Shown here: positions 32,796 through 41,418 of the stretch, in pieces | How the letters are laid out: the number at the start of each line of letters is the position of its first letter | Position numbering within the stretch: the first letter of the stretch is position 1 | Source: Candidatus Uabimicrobium amorphum | Lineage (GTDB): Bacteria; Planctomycetota; Uabimicrobiia; Uabimicrobiales; Uabimicrobiaceae | Direction of reading: 5' to 3' | Assembly: GCF_009002475.1 (NCBI RefSeq) | Contig: NZ_AP019860.1 | Coordinates: 186,001 to 250,000, forward strand | Length of the DNA: 64,000 nucleotides | Program-made: the position numbers and the translations under genes | Notes under the pieces: model-generated | The model's database searches: none | What the model was told of the DNA's origin: nothing | What the model saw: the letters and a program-made list of their open reading frames with translations, nothing else

Positions 32796-33479
32796 ATGAG
32801 AAAATTTTTTATATATGTGTTGTTGAGTGCAGTCTTTCTAACTGCCCAAGACAATGTCATAAAAAAAATAACCTTAACACCGAGTGCTGTCTCATCTACA
32901 TTGATGTGGAATAACAAAGCAACATTGAAACCACAAGCATTTGTAGATCAGTTTTTTCAAGCTCTTAGTGAAGAATATTATATCGAAAGATTCGATAAAA
33001 TTTTCGAAGAGGTTATTAGCGAAAAAGAAGACCCACGCAAAAAATCAACTACTGTACAAAAGAAAGTTTATTTCTTTGTCAAGTCAAATATTGACTACTA
33101 TCCCGAAGCGATGGTTACTTTTAAAGTCACTACAGTTGATTACCCAGAGGCAATGATCAAAGATCCAAAAATCAAAGTATTTCCCATGGCAACGATTCAG
33201 TTAGATTCGCCATGTAAGTTATATACCGATTACTTTGATTTTGCCATGGATAAATTTGATGTTCGTTCTCTTAAACTAACTGTTGTGGCAAAAAGTACTG
33301 GTATGCAATGGACGGTGCAACAGGCTTTTTCATTGACAAACCTGTTTATCATTCATTGGTTATCGTCTGTAAAGAAAACACTTCATTTAACGACAGAACC
33401 AAAGGTTCATCCCATCTTATTGTTTTTTAAACAGCGTTTTACAACTATTGGCAATCAATTACATAGCAAATTAAAATAA
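32796..33479 (+). CDS. exported protein of unknown function, first gene of the subtilase operon
   Basis: 227 residues from ATG 32796 (AAAGGATATCGT upstream). A signal peptide (MRKFFIYVLLSAVFLTAQ) precedes a soluble domain with no membrane segment and no cysteine pair. Repeated features such as YYPEAMVTFKVTTVDYPEAM suggest a beta-rich fold. I do not recognise the family. Its stop is 12 bp before the active subtilase gene, so it is co-transcribed and exported with it. A chaperone, inhibitor or substrate of the protease is possible, with no direct evidence. Confidence 0.75.
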   Translation: MRKFFIYVLLSAVFLTAQDNVIKKITLTPSAVSSTLMWNNKATLKPQAFVDQFFQALSEEYYIERFDKIFEEVISEKEDPRKKSTTVQKKVYFFVKSNIDYYPEAMVTFKVTTVDYPEAMIKDPKIKVFPMATIQLDSPCKLYTDYFDFAMDKFDVRSLKLTVVAKSTGMQWTVQQAFSLTNLFIIHWLSSVKKTLHLTTEPKVHPILLFFKQRFTTIGNQLHSKLK

Positions 33480-33491
33480 GGGGGATCGAAT

Positions 33492-35315
33492 ATGAAAAAA
33501 TGGTTGTTCGTATTACTCGTTAGTTGCGTATTGCTTCAAGCCAAGGACTATGTCCCCGCACAAATTATTGTGAAGGGAAATTTACAAGTCGCGAAAGATT
33601 ACCTAGCAAAGAAACAATGTGTACTACACGACGTTGAATCGATAGATAGTGATATTTACGTACTGCGTGTCGCAAAAAATAGCGACGTTTTGCAGATGGC
33701 AAAAGAAATGAAATTACTTCGCGATATCGATTTTGCACAAGTAAACTGGATTCATACTCTTCGTGACGTGAAGGCCCCCAAAGATACTTTTTGGTTACAT
33801 CAATGGGGAATGAACAATATTGGGCAAGATAGTCCATCGGGTGCCCAAGGAACAGCAGGAGCTGATATTGCGGTTCTCAAAGCATGGGAATTAAACAAAG
33901 GAAGTCGCGACGTCATCGTTGGTGTCATTGATACTGGTATTGACTATACACACCCTGATTTAAAAGGCAATATGTGGATAAATGAAAAAGAACTCAAAGG
34001 TGTGGATGGTAAAGATGACGATGGCAATGGTTACACCGATGATAAATACGGATGGAATTTTATTACCGGTGTGAGTAAGAGAACTTATCATGGGCAACTG
34101 GGGCATCCTGATCCTATGGATGACAATGCTCACGGAACACACTGCGCAGGTATTATCGGTGCAACACCCAATAACTACAAAGGAATTGCGGGTGTTAACT
34201 GGAATGTAAAGTTAATGGCATTGAAGTTCCTCAACAAAGAAGGTTCTGGTTCCAGCTCAGATGCATATCTTGCTGTTATGTATGCAATCAAAAACAATGT
34301 AGACGTTCTCTCCAATAGTTGGGGTGGCGGGGATAAAGATGATTTAATGGAGTATGCGATACAAAAAGCCAAGAACAGTGGTGTTTTGTTTGTTGCCGCT
34401 GCTGGTAATAGCGCTTCGAATAACGATCATTTTCCACACTATCCATCCAACTACGAGGTAGATAATGTTGTTTCGGTTGCTGCCACAGATAATAAAGACC
34501 AACTGGCTAACTTTAGCAATTACGGAGCTTCCACCGTTCACATTGCCGCACCAGGTGTCTCTATTATGAGTACCATTCCCGTGAGCATGAGTCGCAATAA
34601 AAAGTTCGCTTACGCAGCTTTTTCTGGTACAAGTATGGCGACTCCTTTTGTGGCGGGGGCCGCTGCGTTGTTGATCGCCCATGATAACAACTTGCGCAAA
34701 AAACCAATGGAAATCAAAAAAAGATTGTTATCAACAGTGGATGTCTTGCCACAACTTTCTGGTATGGTTTCTAGCCAGGGACGTCTGAACGTGCACAATG
34801 CACTGGCCAATAAAGTGAATGCTTTTTATCAGTTAGACAATGTGGAAAGTAAGGACCTCAACATCACTGCCCCGCGTTACAATGAAGAACTTTTCGATAA
34901 GACATGGAGAATCGCCGAACCAGAAGCGGACTATGTACGTGTGCACTTCAAGTGGCTGGTTGCCGATATTCCAAATTTTGACTTTATTGCGATTTACGAT
35001 AAGTCATACCGACTTATTTTCCGCGTAGAGAAACAATATCCTCAAGGTTTTTGGACTCCATGGATTAAAGGTGATGCCGCTTTAGTGCGTTTTGCAAATG
35101 CACTTGTCGCGATTGAAAAAAATGAAGAACGCGAATTTAAAACACCAGACGAAGGCTTTCGTGCTGGAGCGACTGTATGTATGGAGGAAGCTTCAGGAAA
35201 AATTATCTGCTATATTCCTATACTTTCGGAATCATTTGCCAATTTTGAAAGCGCAGGCTTCGTCATCGATAAGATAGAATATGTGAAAGCGGAGGAAAAA
35301 AATGATAAAGAGTAG
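33492..35315 (+). CDS. secreted subtilisin-like serine protease (S8)
   Basis: 607 residues with GGGGGATCGA before the ATG. Signal peptide (KKWLFVLLVSCVLLQA), then a propeptide (about 20-95) with the look of an inhibitor-I9 domain. The catalytic domain has a complete triad: Asp147 in VIDTGIDYTHPDL, His214 in NAHGTHCAGI, Ser381 in FSGTSMATPFVAG, plus the oxyanion Asn306 in AAAGN. A calcium-like loop DGKDDDGNGYTDD lies at 172-184. A 150-residue C-terminal beta domain follows (FKWLVADIPNFDFIAIYD). It degrades proteins outside the cytoplasm. Its last 14 bp overlap the next gene, a dead paralogue, implying coupled translation. Confidence 0.95.
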   Translation: MKKWLFVLLVSCVLLQAKDYVPAQIIVKGNLQVAKDYLAKKQCVLHDVESIDSDIYVLRVAKNSDVLQMAKEMKLLRDIDFAQVNWIHTLRDVKAPKDTFWLHQWGMNNIGQDSPSGAQGTAGADIAVLKAWELNKGSRDVIVGVIDTGIDYTHPDLKGNMWINEKELKGVDGKDDDGNGYTDDKYGWNFITGVSKRTYHGQLGHPDPMDDNAHGTHCAGIIGATPNNYKGIAGVNWNVKLMALKFLNKEGSGSSSDAYLAVMYAIKNNVDVLSNSWGGGDKDDLMEYAIQKAKNSGVLFVAAAGNSASNNDHFPHYPSNYEVDNVVSVAATDNKDQLANFSNYGASTVHIAAPGVSIMSTIPVSMSRNKKFAYAAFSGTSMATPFVAGAAALLIAHDNNLRKKPMEIKKRLLSTVDVLPQLSGMVSSQGRLNVHNALANKVNAFYQLDNVESKDLNITAPRYNEELFDKTWRIAEPEADYVRVHFKWLVADIPNFDFIAIYDKSYRLIFRVEKQYPQGFWTPWIKGDAALVRFANALVAIEKNEEREFKTPDEGFRAGATVCMEEASGKIICYIPILSESFANFESAGFVIDKIEYVKAEEKNDKE

Positions 35316-36435
35316 AATTTGTTCCATTTTGTTGTTCGTACTCATATGTATCGCATGCGATGGAAAAAGATTGATTGATCCTCCGAAGCCAAATATTGAT
35401 CCTACGCCAAAACCTGTTGCGGTGGGAGAGGAACAAGAGGACCCATTGTACGCGGATCAATGGAATTTACAAAAAGTTTCTGCACCGCGCGTATGGGACC
35501 AGTACTCAAGTAGTAAAGCCGTAAAAATAATGCTCATTGGTAGTGGTATTGACTACAATCATGAAGACCTAAGAGCAAATGTCCATATCAATATGAAAGA
35601 ACTCAAAGAAAAAAATCCACATAATGGTAGTTCTTTCAACAACAAAGACGATGATGGGGACAATTTGGTGGATAACTTCGTAGGTTGGGATTATGTGGAC
35701 AATGATGGTTTGGCATATGACCGCTATGGTTACGATACCTACTTGGCAGGTGTTATTGCCGCGACGCACAACAATGGTAAGGGAATTAAGGGGATTCTGA
35801 AGAAGGCCTCGATATATCCCGTGCGTTACATAAACACCAATGGTCAGTCGCGCATCCCAACGCTAGCACGTGCGCTTGGACACATTAGCGAAGTAAAACC
35901 TGATGTAGTACTTATTAACTTGATCAGTGTTCAGCTATCGCGTTTTCCTGAAGTGAGTCGTGTAGAAACCAAGGCGATAGAAAATGCGTTGAATAAAGCG
36001 CAAAAGTTAGGTATTCCTATCGTCGTTGGAGCGGGCAACATACACATGGAATTGGGAAGCCAAGAAGGAATCCGCAAGGTTTTTGCTGCGTACGAAAACG
36101 TATTCATGGTGACAAGCGTTGACAAAGACAATAAAAAACCATTTTTGGCAAACTATAGTTACCAATTTGTTCACACCACAGCACCTGGCAAAGACGTCTT
36201 AACAACCGCTCCAAATAATACTTATCGTAAGGTGAGTTCTACCAATATTGCGGCGGCACATGTTACGGCTGCTATTGCTATGGCGATTTCCGAACATGGT
36301 TCGGAAAAAACATACGAAGACTATTTTGCTGCACTACTTTCTAGCAAAGGTAGTACAGAAGTCGAAGATTTGAATAACTATGTTGCAGGTGGAAACACTC
36401 TCAGTATCGAAAAGTTTTTACAAGCACTAAAGTAG
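35302..36435 (+). CDS. lipoprotein pseudosubtilase: S8 fold with all three catalytic residues lost
   Basis: 377 residues with GGAGGAAAAAA directly upstream. A lipoprotein signal (ICSILLFVLICIAC) places a lipid at Cys19. The rest aligns along the whole S8 domain of the preceding protease (SGIDYNHEDL, NNKDDDGDNLVDNFVGWDYV, YLAGVIAATHNNGKGI), but the triad is gone: IDTG becomes IGSG (Gly80), HGTH becomes YDTY (Tyr144), GTSMA becomes STNIA (Asn315). The oxyanion Asn (GAGN, 246) remains. The frame is intact, so this is a folded non-enzyme, not a decayed gene. Expected role: membrane-bound partner, inhibitor, chaperone or peptide-binding receptor of the active enzyme encoded 14 bp upstream. Confidence 0.92.
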   Translation: MIKSRICSILLFVLICIACDGKRLIDPPKPNIDPTPKPVAVGEEQEDPLYADQWNLQKVSAPRVWDQYSSSKAVKIMLIGSGIDYNHEDLRANVHINMKELKEKNPHNGSSFNNKDDDGDNLVDNFVGWDYVDNDGLAYDRYGYDTYLAGVIAATHNNGKGIKGILKKASIYPVRYINTNGQSRIPTLARALGHISEVKPDVVLINLISVQLSRFPEVSRVETKAIENALNKAQKLGIPIVVGAGNIHMELGSQEGIRKVFAAYENVFMVTSVDKDNKKPFLANYSYQFVHTTAPGKDVLTTAPNNTYRKVSSTNIAAAHVTAAIAMAISEHGSEKTYEDYFAALLSSKGSTEVEDLNNYVAGGNTLSIEKFLQALK

Positions 36436-36439
36436 AATA

Positions 36440-36471
36440 AAAGTTTGGTACCGGTGACGGTACCAAACTTT
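36440..36471 (+). terminator. strong hairpin after the subtilase operon
   Basis: A perfect 14-bp stem AAAGTTTGGTACCG-GTGA-CGGTACCAAACTTT starts 5 bp after the stop codon. No long T run follows, so it may be an mRNA-stabilising or weak terminator hairpin. Confidence 0.65.
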
Positions 36472-36511
36472 AAAACACGCCGTTTGTCCGTATTTATCCC
36501 GTATGTTTTTA

Positions 36512-36540
36512 TTGACTTCGGTGTGCCTTTATGTTATCTT
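36512..36540 (+). promoter_or_regulatory. candidate promoter of the GST gene
   Basis: TTGACT (36512-36517), 17 bp, TATCTT (36535-36540); it lies 33 bp before the chosen start codon. Match to sigma-70 consensus is moderate. Confidence 0.5.
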
Positions 36541-36573
36541 TCATAAAATCATTTACTTTATGAAAGGATGAAA

Positions 36574-37215
36574 ATGGCTATCAAAATTTACTTTTTTGGC
36601 CCGATGGACCGTAGTGGTAGAGTGCGTTGGCTACTCGCCGAAATGGGGGTGGCTTATGAAGATCACCGATTGGATTATCAGAAACAAGAGCATAAAAGCG
36701 AAGAGTATTTAAAGATCAATCCTTTAGGGGCAATCCCTGCTATTGAAGAAGACGGTAAAGTTTTAACCGAATCTGGAGCGATCTGTGTGTATCTTGCCGA
36801 CAAATACCAAGACAAACAACTCGCGCCGGCACTAGATTCACCACATCGCGGCAAATTCATGCAGTGGATGTTCATGATTCCTGCAAGTATCGAACCGATT
36901 TTAAACGACGGTTTCAAATCCTCACAACTTCCCGAAGACGAACGTAACAAAGCCTTTGCTCAAATAGTAGAGAAATTTAATCCTGTTCTCGATATGATTA
37001 GTGATCACTTGGGCGAACAAGACTATTTTATCGATAACAAGTTTTCTGCTGTCGACGTTATGCTTGCTTCGACGCTCAATTGGGCCAATAATTTTAAACT
37101 AATACAAGACAGACCGAATGTAGAATCCTATCTAGCGCGAATGAAAGACCGAGAAGCTGCACAAAAAGTAGGCGTTTTCCTACCAATAACCCCACCATCT
37201 AAAGACGACGAATAA
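36574..37215 (+). CDS. glutathione S-transferase family protein
   Basis: 213 residues from ATG 36574 (AAAGGATGAAA upstream; an ATG at 36568 adds only two residues). Thioredoxin-like N-terminal domain with FFGPMDRSGRVRWLLAEMGVAY, the cis-Pro region INPLGAIPAIEEDGKVLTES (ES being the gamma-glutamyl-binding pair) and an all-helical C-terminal domain with FSAVDVMLASTLNWA (the conserved N-capping box). The catalytic residue is probably the Ser or Arg of the first helix. It conjugates glutathione, or a related thiol, to electrophiles in the cytosol. Monocistronic, followed by copy 3 of the structured repeat. Confidence 0.9.
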   Translation: MAIKIYFFGPMDRSGRVRWLLAEMGVAYEDHRLDYQKQEHKSEEYLKINPLGAIPAIEEDGKVLTESGAICVYLADKYQDKQLAPALDSPHRGKFMQWMFMIPASIEPILNDGFKSSQLPEDERNKAFAQIVEKFNPVLDMISDHLGEQDYFIDNKFSAVDVMLASTLNWANNFKLIQDRPNVESYLARMKDREAAQKVGVFLPITPPSKDDE

Positions 37216-37244
37216 TTTGTACGTTTTCGGAATTCGTTTCCATA

Positions 37245-37356
37245 TTGGTGCCCTCACCATCGTCTTGTAGATTTCAGCTGTGCTGAAAGCAACAAGCCTC
37301 ATGCCTCTCCCACAGGGAGAGGCGTAACACGTCTTAATTTTCTTCTATTGTTTTAT
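37245..37356 (+). repeat. structured dispersed repeat, copy 3
   Basis: Nearly identical to copy 1 in its outer parts (TTGGTGCCCTCACCATCG; CTCATGCCTCTCCCACAG; GTAACACGTCTTAATTTTC). Its middle is TTTCAGC-tgt-GCTGAAA, a stem made of different bases. It lies between the GST stop and the convergent FAS1 gene. Confidence 0.8.
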
Positions 37357-37398
37357 TTTTGCCGTCGGAGCACAGCTGAATAAGATTTTGAATGACAA

Positions 37399-38583
37399 CT
37401 AGTTCATATTTTTAACGCGCATGTATGCTTCATCTAACGCATAGCGATATGTCCACGCTTTTAAACGATACGAATTCTGATTATCCGCTTTGTTTAATGC
37501 CTGACGCAAGGTTGTGGCTAAATCGTTAGGTAAACCGGGTTCTTGTAGGATAAAGTTTATCGTCACCTCATAAACCGCAGCACATCCTGCAGCTTGTCCG
37601 TGGTTGTAAAGAGGAACACCTCTTTCAATGGCAAGTTCGATGATTTTTTGCATTTTTTCCGGTGAAAAGGTATTTGTTTTTTGCTGGGATAAAGTTTCGC
37701 CCTCGGTCTCTAATGACCAGTCTTTTGGAATAAGAACTTGGTCGACAATATGTATGATTCCATTACTGGCCACGACATTGGGCTTGGAGATGACCACTTT
37801 TTCTACAAGTGTGTTGCCGTTTTCATAAGAAAAATTCAACGTTTGACCTAACAGTGTCGCACGATTTTGTGCCTTTAAAAGATCTCGTGCGTACAAGGAC
37901 TCTCCCAACACATGGTACTTCAACAACGCCACTAGTTTGTCGGCATTCTTATCCTGCAATAACTGTTCAATTTGTTGCTGTGGGATTTTGGCAAATGCTT
38001 CATCTGTAGGGGCGAAAACGGTTAACGTACCCTCTCCAGTCAATGCCTCCAAAAGACCTGCTTTTTCTACTGCAGCAACTAGTGTGTTAAAAATTTTGGC
38101 ATTGGTTGCGATCACTGCAATGTTTTCGAGAACAGGCATCATAACATTGTCGATCACATGAATTACACCGTTGTCGCACTTTATGTCGACAGTGGTAATA
38201 TTGGCTTTTTGTATTTGCAAATTATTTCCATCATATGTCGGTGCTAGCAACTGTCCGTTGACTGTTTTCAGGGAACGCTTGTCGAGTATTTCCCAAGAGT
38301 TTAATTTTTCTGCAATTACATGATACGTTAGTATGTTGACAAGTGTTGCTTTGTCGTCGAGCACTTTTTGCAATGTTTCCTGTGGAATTTTTGCAAATGC
38401 TTCGTCTGTAGGGGCGAAAACCGTGAATGGTCCGTCTCCCTCCAAGGTGTTTTGTAGACCGCTTTTTTGTATTGCTGTCAGTAAGGTATTGAATTGATTT
38501 GTTTGTTGCGCTGTTTCTAAAATATTTGCCGCAAAAGCGCTGGGGGCGCAGACGAGTATGGTTACGATAATCCACTTTGTCAC
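37399..38583 (-). CDS. secreted protein with two FAS1 (fasciclin) domains
   Basis: 394 residues from a GTG start with AAAAGGAG 7 nt upstream. Signal peptide ends at SAFA. FAS1 domain 1 spans about 25-150 and domain 2 about 155-285; both have the H1 motif TVFAPTDEAFAKIPQ, the YHV box (ILTYHVIAEKL; LLKYHVLGESL) and the H2 motif (GVIHVIDNVMMP; GIIHIVDQVLIP). The last 100 residues are a helical tail (KMQKIIELAIERGVPLYNHG) not known to me. FAS1 proteins mediate adhesion in the periplasm or outside. It has a good promoter just upstream. Confidence 0.93.
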   Translation of the reverse strand: MTKWIIVTILVCAPSAFAANILETAQQTNQFNTLLTAIQKSGLQNTLEGDGPFTVFAPTDEAFAKIPQETLQKVLDDKATLVNILTYHVIAEKLNSWEILDKRSLKTVNGQLLAPTYDGNNLQIQKANITTVDIKCDNGVIHVIDNVMMPVLENIAVIATNAKIFNTLVAAVEKAGLLEALTGEGTLTVFAPTDEAFAKIPQQQIEQLLQDKNADKLVALLKYHVLGESLYARDLLKAQNRATLLGQTLNFSYENGNTLVEKVVISKPNVVASNGIIHIVDQVLIPKDWSLETEGETLSQQKTNTFSPEKMQKIIELAIERGVPLYNHGQAAGCAAVYEVTINFILQEPGLPNDLATTLRQALNKADNQNSYRLKAWTYRYALDEAYMRVKNMN

Positions 38584-38618
38584 GATGAACTCCTTTTGAT
38601 TGAATTAGATTTACTATT

Positions 38619-38647
38619 ATTGTAGTTTATATAATTCAACATGTCAA
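38619..38647 (-). promoter_or_regulatory. promoter of the FAS1 gene
   Basis: On the minus strand TTGACA (38647-38642), a 17-bp spacer and TACAAT (38624-38619), 36 bp before the GTG start. Close to sigma-70 consensus. Confidence 0.75.
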
Positions 38648-38746
38648 GTTTTTGTAGTTTATTTTTGTCATTTGTTGCGCTTTGTAGAATAAAAATTACT
38701 TAATAGAAAAAGAAACGTAAAATGAAGTGTATTAAGTTCACACTCT

Positions 38747-38873
38747 TCTAAAGAGTGTTAGACTCAAAGAGTGGTGTCAGACTCAAAGAGTGGTGTCAGA
38801 CTCAAAACCAGAGGATTTATTTTATTTGTTCAAGGGTGTCAGACTCAAAACCAGAGGATTTACTTTATTTGTT
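38747..38873. repeat. GTGTCAGACTCAAA repeat block upstream of the FHA-LRR gene
   Basis: Four units of GTGT(C/T)AGACTCAAA lie here. The last two are part of a 39-bp direct repeat (GGTGTCAGACTCAAAACCAG... TTTATTTGTT) at 38792-38830 and 38835-38873. The rest of the 407-bp gap before the LRR gene (38584-38990) is AT-rich, with no reading frame. The same GTGTCAGACTCAAA core builds the minisatellite on the other side of the gene. Confidence 0.8.
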
Positions 38874-38990
38874 TCCCATGCTGATAGAATACATTGTATA
38901 CTCGTACAAAGCATCTAGTTGATCGTTCGTGTTTTTCGTAGAATTTTAATACTTTCCGCACTTATACTTTTGATTATATGAGGATTTTCT

Positions 38991-40751
38991 ATGTTGCAAA
39001 AATACCAAGCTGTTTTGATCGAACAAAATGGCCCTAACAAAGGTAAAAAATATACTTTGTCTCCTAACCAAGATTATGTCGTTGGTAGAAAAGATAGTTG
39101 TGATATTCAAGTTAAACACACAGATCGTCGTCATTGTATAATAAGAGGAAAACAAACATATTTTTTAGTAGAAGATGCAGAAAGTACTTGTGGGGTCTAT
39201 GTAAACAATAGAACAGTAATATCAAAGGTTTTAGAATCCGGAGATATTGTAAAATTTGCACAAACAAAGATGTTATTTGAAGAGCAATACTCAAGCGACG
39301 AAGGAAAAAAAGTCAAAGGGAAAACACTGGAGGCAATAGTAAATGGGACTGAGTATGACGGTTGTGCATTTTATTTAGAGGAAAAAAAAGGCTACACCGC
39401 AGTAGAATGTCATTTCACTAATTGTAGTTTCAGGTCCAGTTTAACATTAAATGAAATAAAGGGCTGCAAATTTAGCAACTGTGGATTTTCTAAAGAATTT
39501 CGGTTAAGGTTAAGTAATAAAGAAAAAATATCAGGTGAGGCATGGAAACTAATTAATCTCACACACCTTGAATTATGTTATTTACAATTAACAGCGTTGC
39601 CAAATGAGATAGGGCAACTGAAAAATCTTACTCATCTAGATTTGTCTGAAAATAAACTAACAGAATTACCGACAGAAATAGGTCAACTAAAAAATCTTAC
39701 GACACTTCACCTAAACACGAACCAATTAACAGAACTGCCGACAGAAATAGGTCAACTAAAAAATCTTACGACACTTTACCTAGACATTAACCAATTAACA
39801 GAACTGCCAAAAGAGACAGGCCAGCTTCAAAAGCTGACTAAACTCTCCTTTGTAGGCAACTTCCCAGCAGAACTACCAAAAGAAATATACCAGTTGAAAT
39901 ATCTTACTCATCTAGATTTGTCTATGAATCAACTACAAGAACTCTCAAAAGAGATAGGGCAACTGAAACATCTTACTCATCTAGATTTGTCTGAAAATCA
40001 ACTAACAGAACTACCAACAGAAATAGGACAACTTGAAAATCTTACTCATCTATATTTGTCTGAAAATCAACTAACAGAACTACCAACAGAAATAGGACAA
40101 CTTGAAAATCTTATTCATCTAGATTTGTCTGAAAATCAACTAACAGAACTACCAACAGAAATAGGACAACTTGAAAATCTTACTCATCTATATTTATCTG
40201 AAAATCAGCTAAGGGAACTGCCAGAACAAATATACCAACTAAAAAATCTTACTCATCTAGGTTTATATAAAAATCAACTACAAGAACTCTCAAAAGAGAT
40301 AGGGCAACTGAAACATCTTACTGATCTATATTTATCTACAAATCAACTAACAGAACTGCCAGAACAAATATACCAACTGAAAAATCTTACTCATCTAAAT
40401 TTATCTACAAATCAACTAACAGAACTACCAGAACAAATATACCAACTAAAAAATCTTACTCATCTAAATTTATCTACAAATCAACTAACAGAACTACCAA
40501 CAGAAATAGGACAACTTGAAAATCTTACTCTTCTATATTTGTCTACAAATCAACTAACAGAACTACCAACAGAAATAGGACAACTTGAAAATCTTATTGT
40601 TCTAAATTTATCTAAAAATCAGCTAAGAGAACTGCCAGAACAAATATACCAACTAAAAAATCTTACTTATCTAGGTTTATATAAAAATGAATTAACAAAC
40701 TTCCAGAAGGAACAAGTGAATGAGTTGCTACCAAACTGCAAAATTAATTAG
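38991..40751 (+). CDS. FHA domain protein with 17 leucine-rich repeats
   Basis: 586 residues, no signal peptide; GAGGATTTTCT precedes the ATG. Residues 1-95 are an FHA domain (YVVGRKDSCDIQVKHTDRRH with the phosphothreonine-contact Arg and His; then STCGVYVNNRTVIS). A short region with spaced Cys/Phe (HFTNCSF, CKFSNCGF) resembles a degenerate pentapeptide coil. From about 195, seventeen 23-residue LRRs follow (consensus LxNLTHLxLSxNQLTELPTEIGQ). The repeats are nearly identical at DNA level, with blocks re-used in order, which points to recent recombination or slippage. It would dock to phosphothreonine proteins and display an LRR surface inside the cell. A Ser/Thr kinase partner is expected but is not in the window. 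Confidence 0.93.
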   Translation: MLQKYQAVLIEQNGPNKGKKYTLSPNQDYVVGRKDSCDIQVKHTDRRHCIIRGKQTYFLVEDAESTCGVYVNNRTVISKVLESGDIVKFAQTKMLFEEQYSSDEGKKVKGKTLEAIVNGTEYDGCAFYLEEKKGYTAVECHFTNCSFRSSLTLNEIKGCKFSNCGFSKEFRLRLSNKEKISGEAWKLINLTHLELCYLQLTALPNEIGQLKNLTHLDLSENKLTELPTEIGQLKNLTTLHLNTNQLTELPTEIGQLKNLTTLYLDINQLTELPKETGQLQKLTKLSFVGNFPAELPKEIYQLKYLTHLDLSMNQLQELSKEIGQLKHLTHLDLSENQLTELPTEIGQLENLTHLYLSENQLTELPTEIGQLENLIHLDLSENQLTELPTEIGQLENLTHLYLSENQLRELPEQIYQLKNLTHLGLYKNQLQELSKEIGQLKHLTDLYLSTNQLTELPEQIYQLKNLTHLNLSTNQLTELPEQIYQLKNLTHLNLSTNQLTELPTEIGQLENLTLLYLSTNQLTELPTEIGQLENLIVLNLSKNQLRELPEQIYQLKNLTYLGLYKNELTNFQKEQVNELLPNCKIN

Positions 40752-41418
40752 CAGAGCGACCTCTTTTGGTATTTTTATAAATGGGTAAAATTCGGTACCT
40801 AAATGACTGCCAGTTAAAAAGGTGTCAGACTGGGTGTTGTACTGGACATTCGTGTCAGACTCAAAGAGTGGCGTCAGACTCAAATGGGTGTCATTCGTTT
40901 TGTTGTTTTGGAAGTGTTAAAATGGTGCCAGACTCAAATGGGTGTGCCAGACTCAAATGGGTGCCAGACTCAAATGGGTGTCAGACTCAAATGGGTGTCA
41001 TTCAAAAATGGGTGTCAGACTCAAATGAGTGTCAGACTCAAATGAGTGTCAGACTCAAATGAGTGTCAGACTCAAATGAGTGTCAGACTCAAATGGGTGT
41101 CATTCAAAAATGGGTGTCAGACTCAAATGAGTGTCAGACTCAAATGGTGTCAGACTTAAATGAGTGAAATGGGTGTCAGACTCAAAAATGGGTGTCAGAC
41201 TCAAATGGGTGTCATTCAAAAATGGGTGTCATTCAAAAATGGGTGTCATTCAAAAATGGGTGTCAGACTCAAAAATGGGTGTCAGACTCAAATGGGTGTC
41301 ATTCAAAAATGGGTGTCATTCAAAAATGGGTGTCATTCAAAAATGGGTGTCATTCAAAAATGGGTGTCAGACTCAAATGAGTGTCAGACTCAAATGTGCA
41401 GAACGCAGAATTCGATGA
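40752..41418. repeat. 17-bp minisatellite of two interleaved unit types
   Basis: Between about 40819 and 41398 lie some 20 units of type A (TGTCAGACTCAAATGGG and variants ending ATGAG) and nine of type B (TGTCATTCAAAAATGGG). Both are 17 bp, in phase with each other and with few interruptions. A higher-order block (A' A B B B) occurs twice at 41175-41370. Overlapping open frames exist only because the units lack stop codons; no ribosome site or family signal supports a protein. Confidence 0.9.

Noticed and set aside
36046..36060. Loss of the oxyanion Asn in the pseudosubtilase
   Set aside because: The Asn is still present in GAGN (residue 246), so only the triad is lost.
35302..36435. Second subtilase as a pseudogene
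   Set aside because: The frame is intact for 377 codons with a good ribosome site, a functional-looking lipobox and conserved fold residues; only the catalytic positions are changed.
40819..41398. Possible CRISPR array
   Set aside because: Units abut directly with no unique spacers of 25-40 bp, and no cas gene is near.
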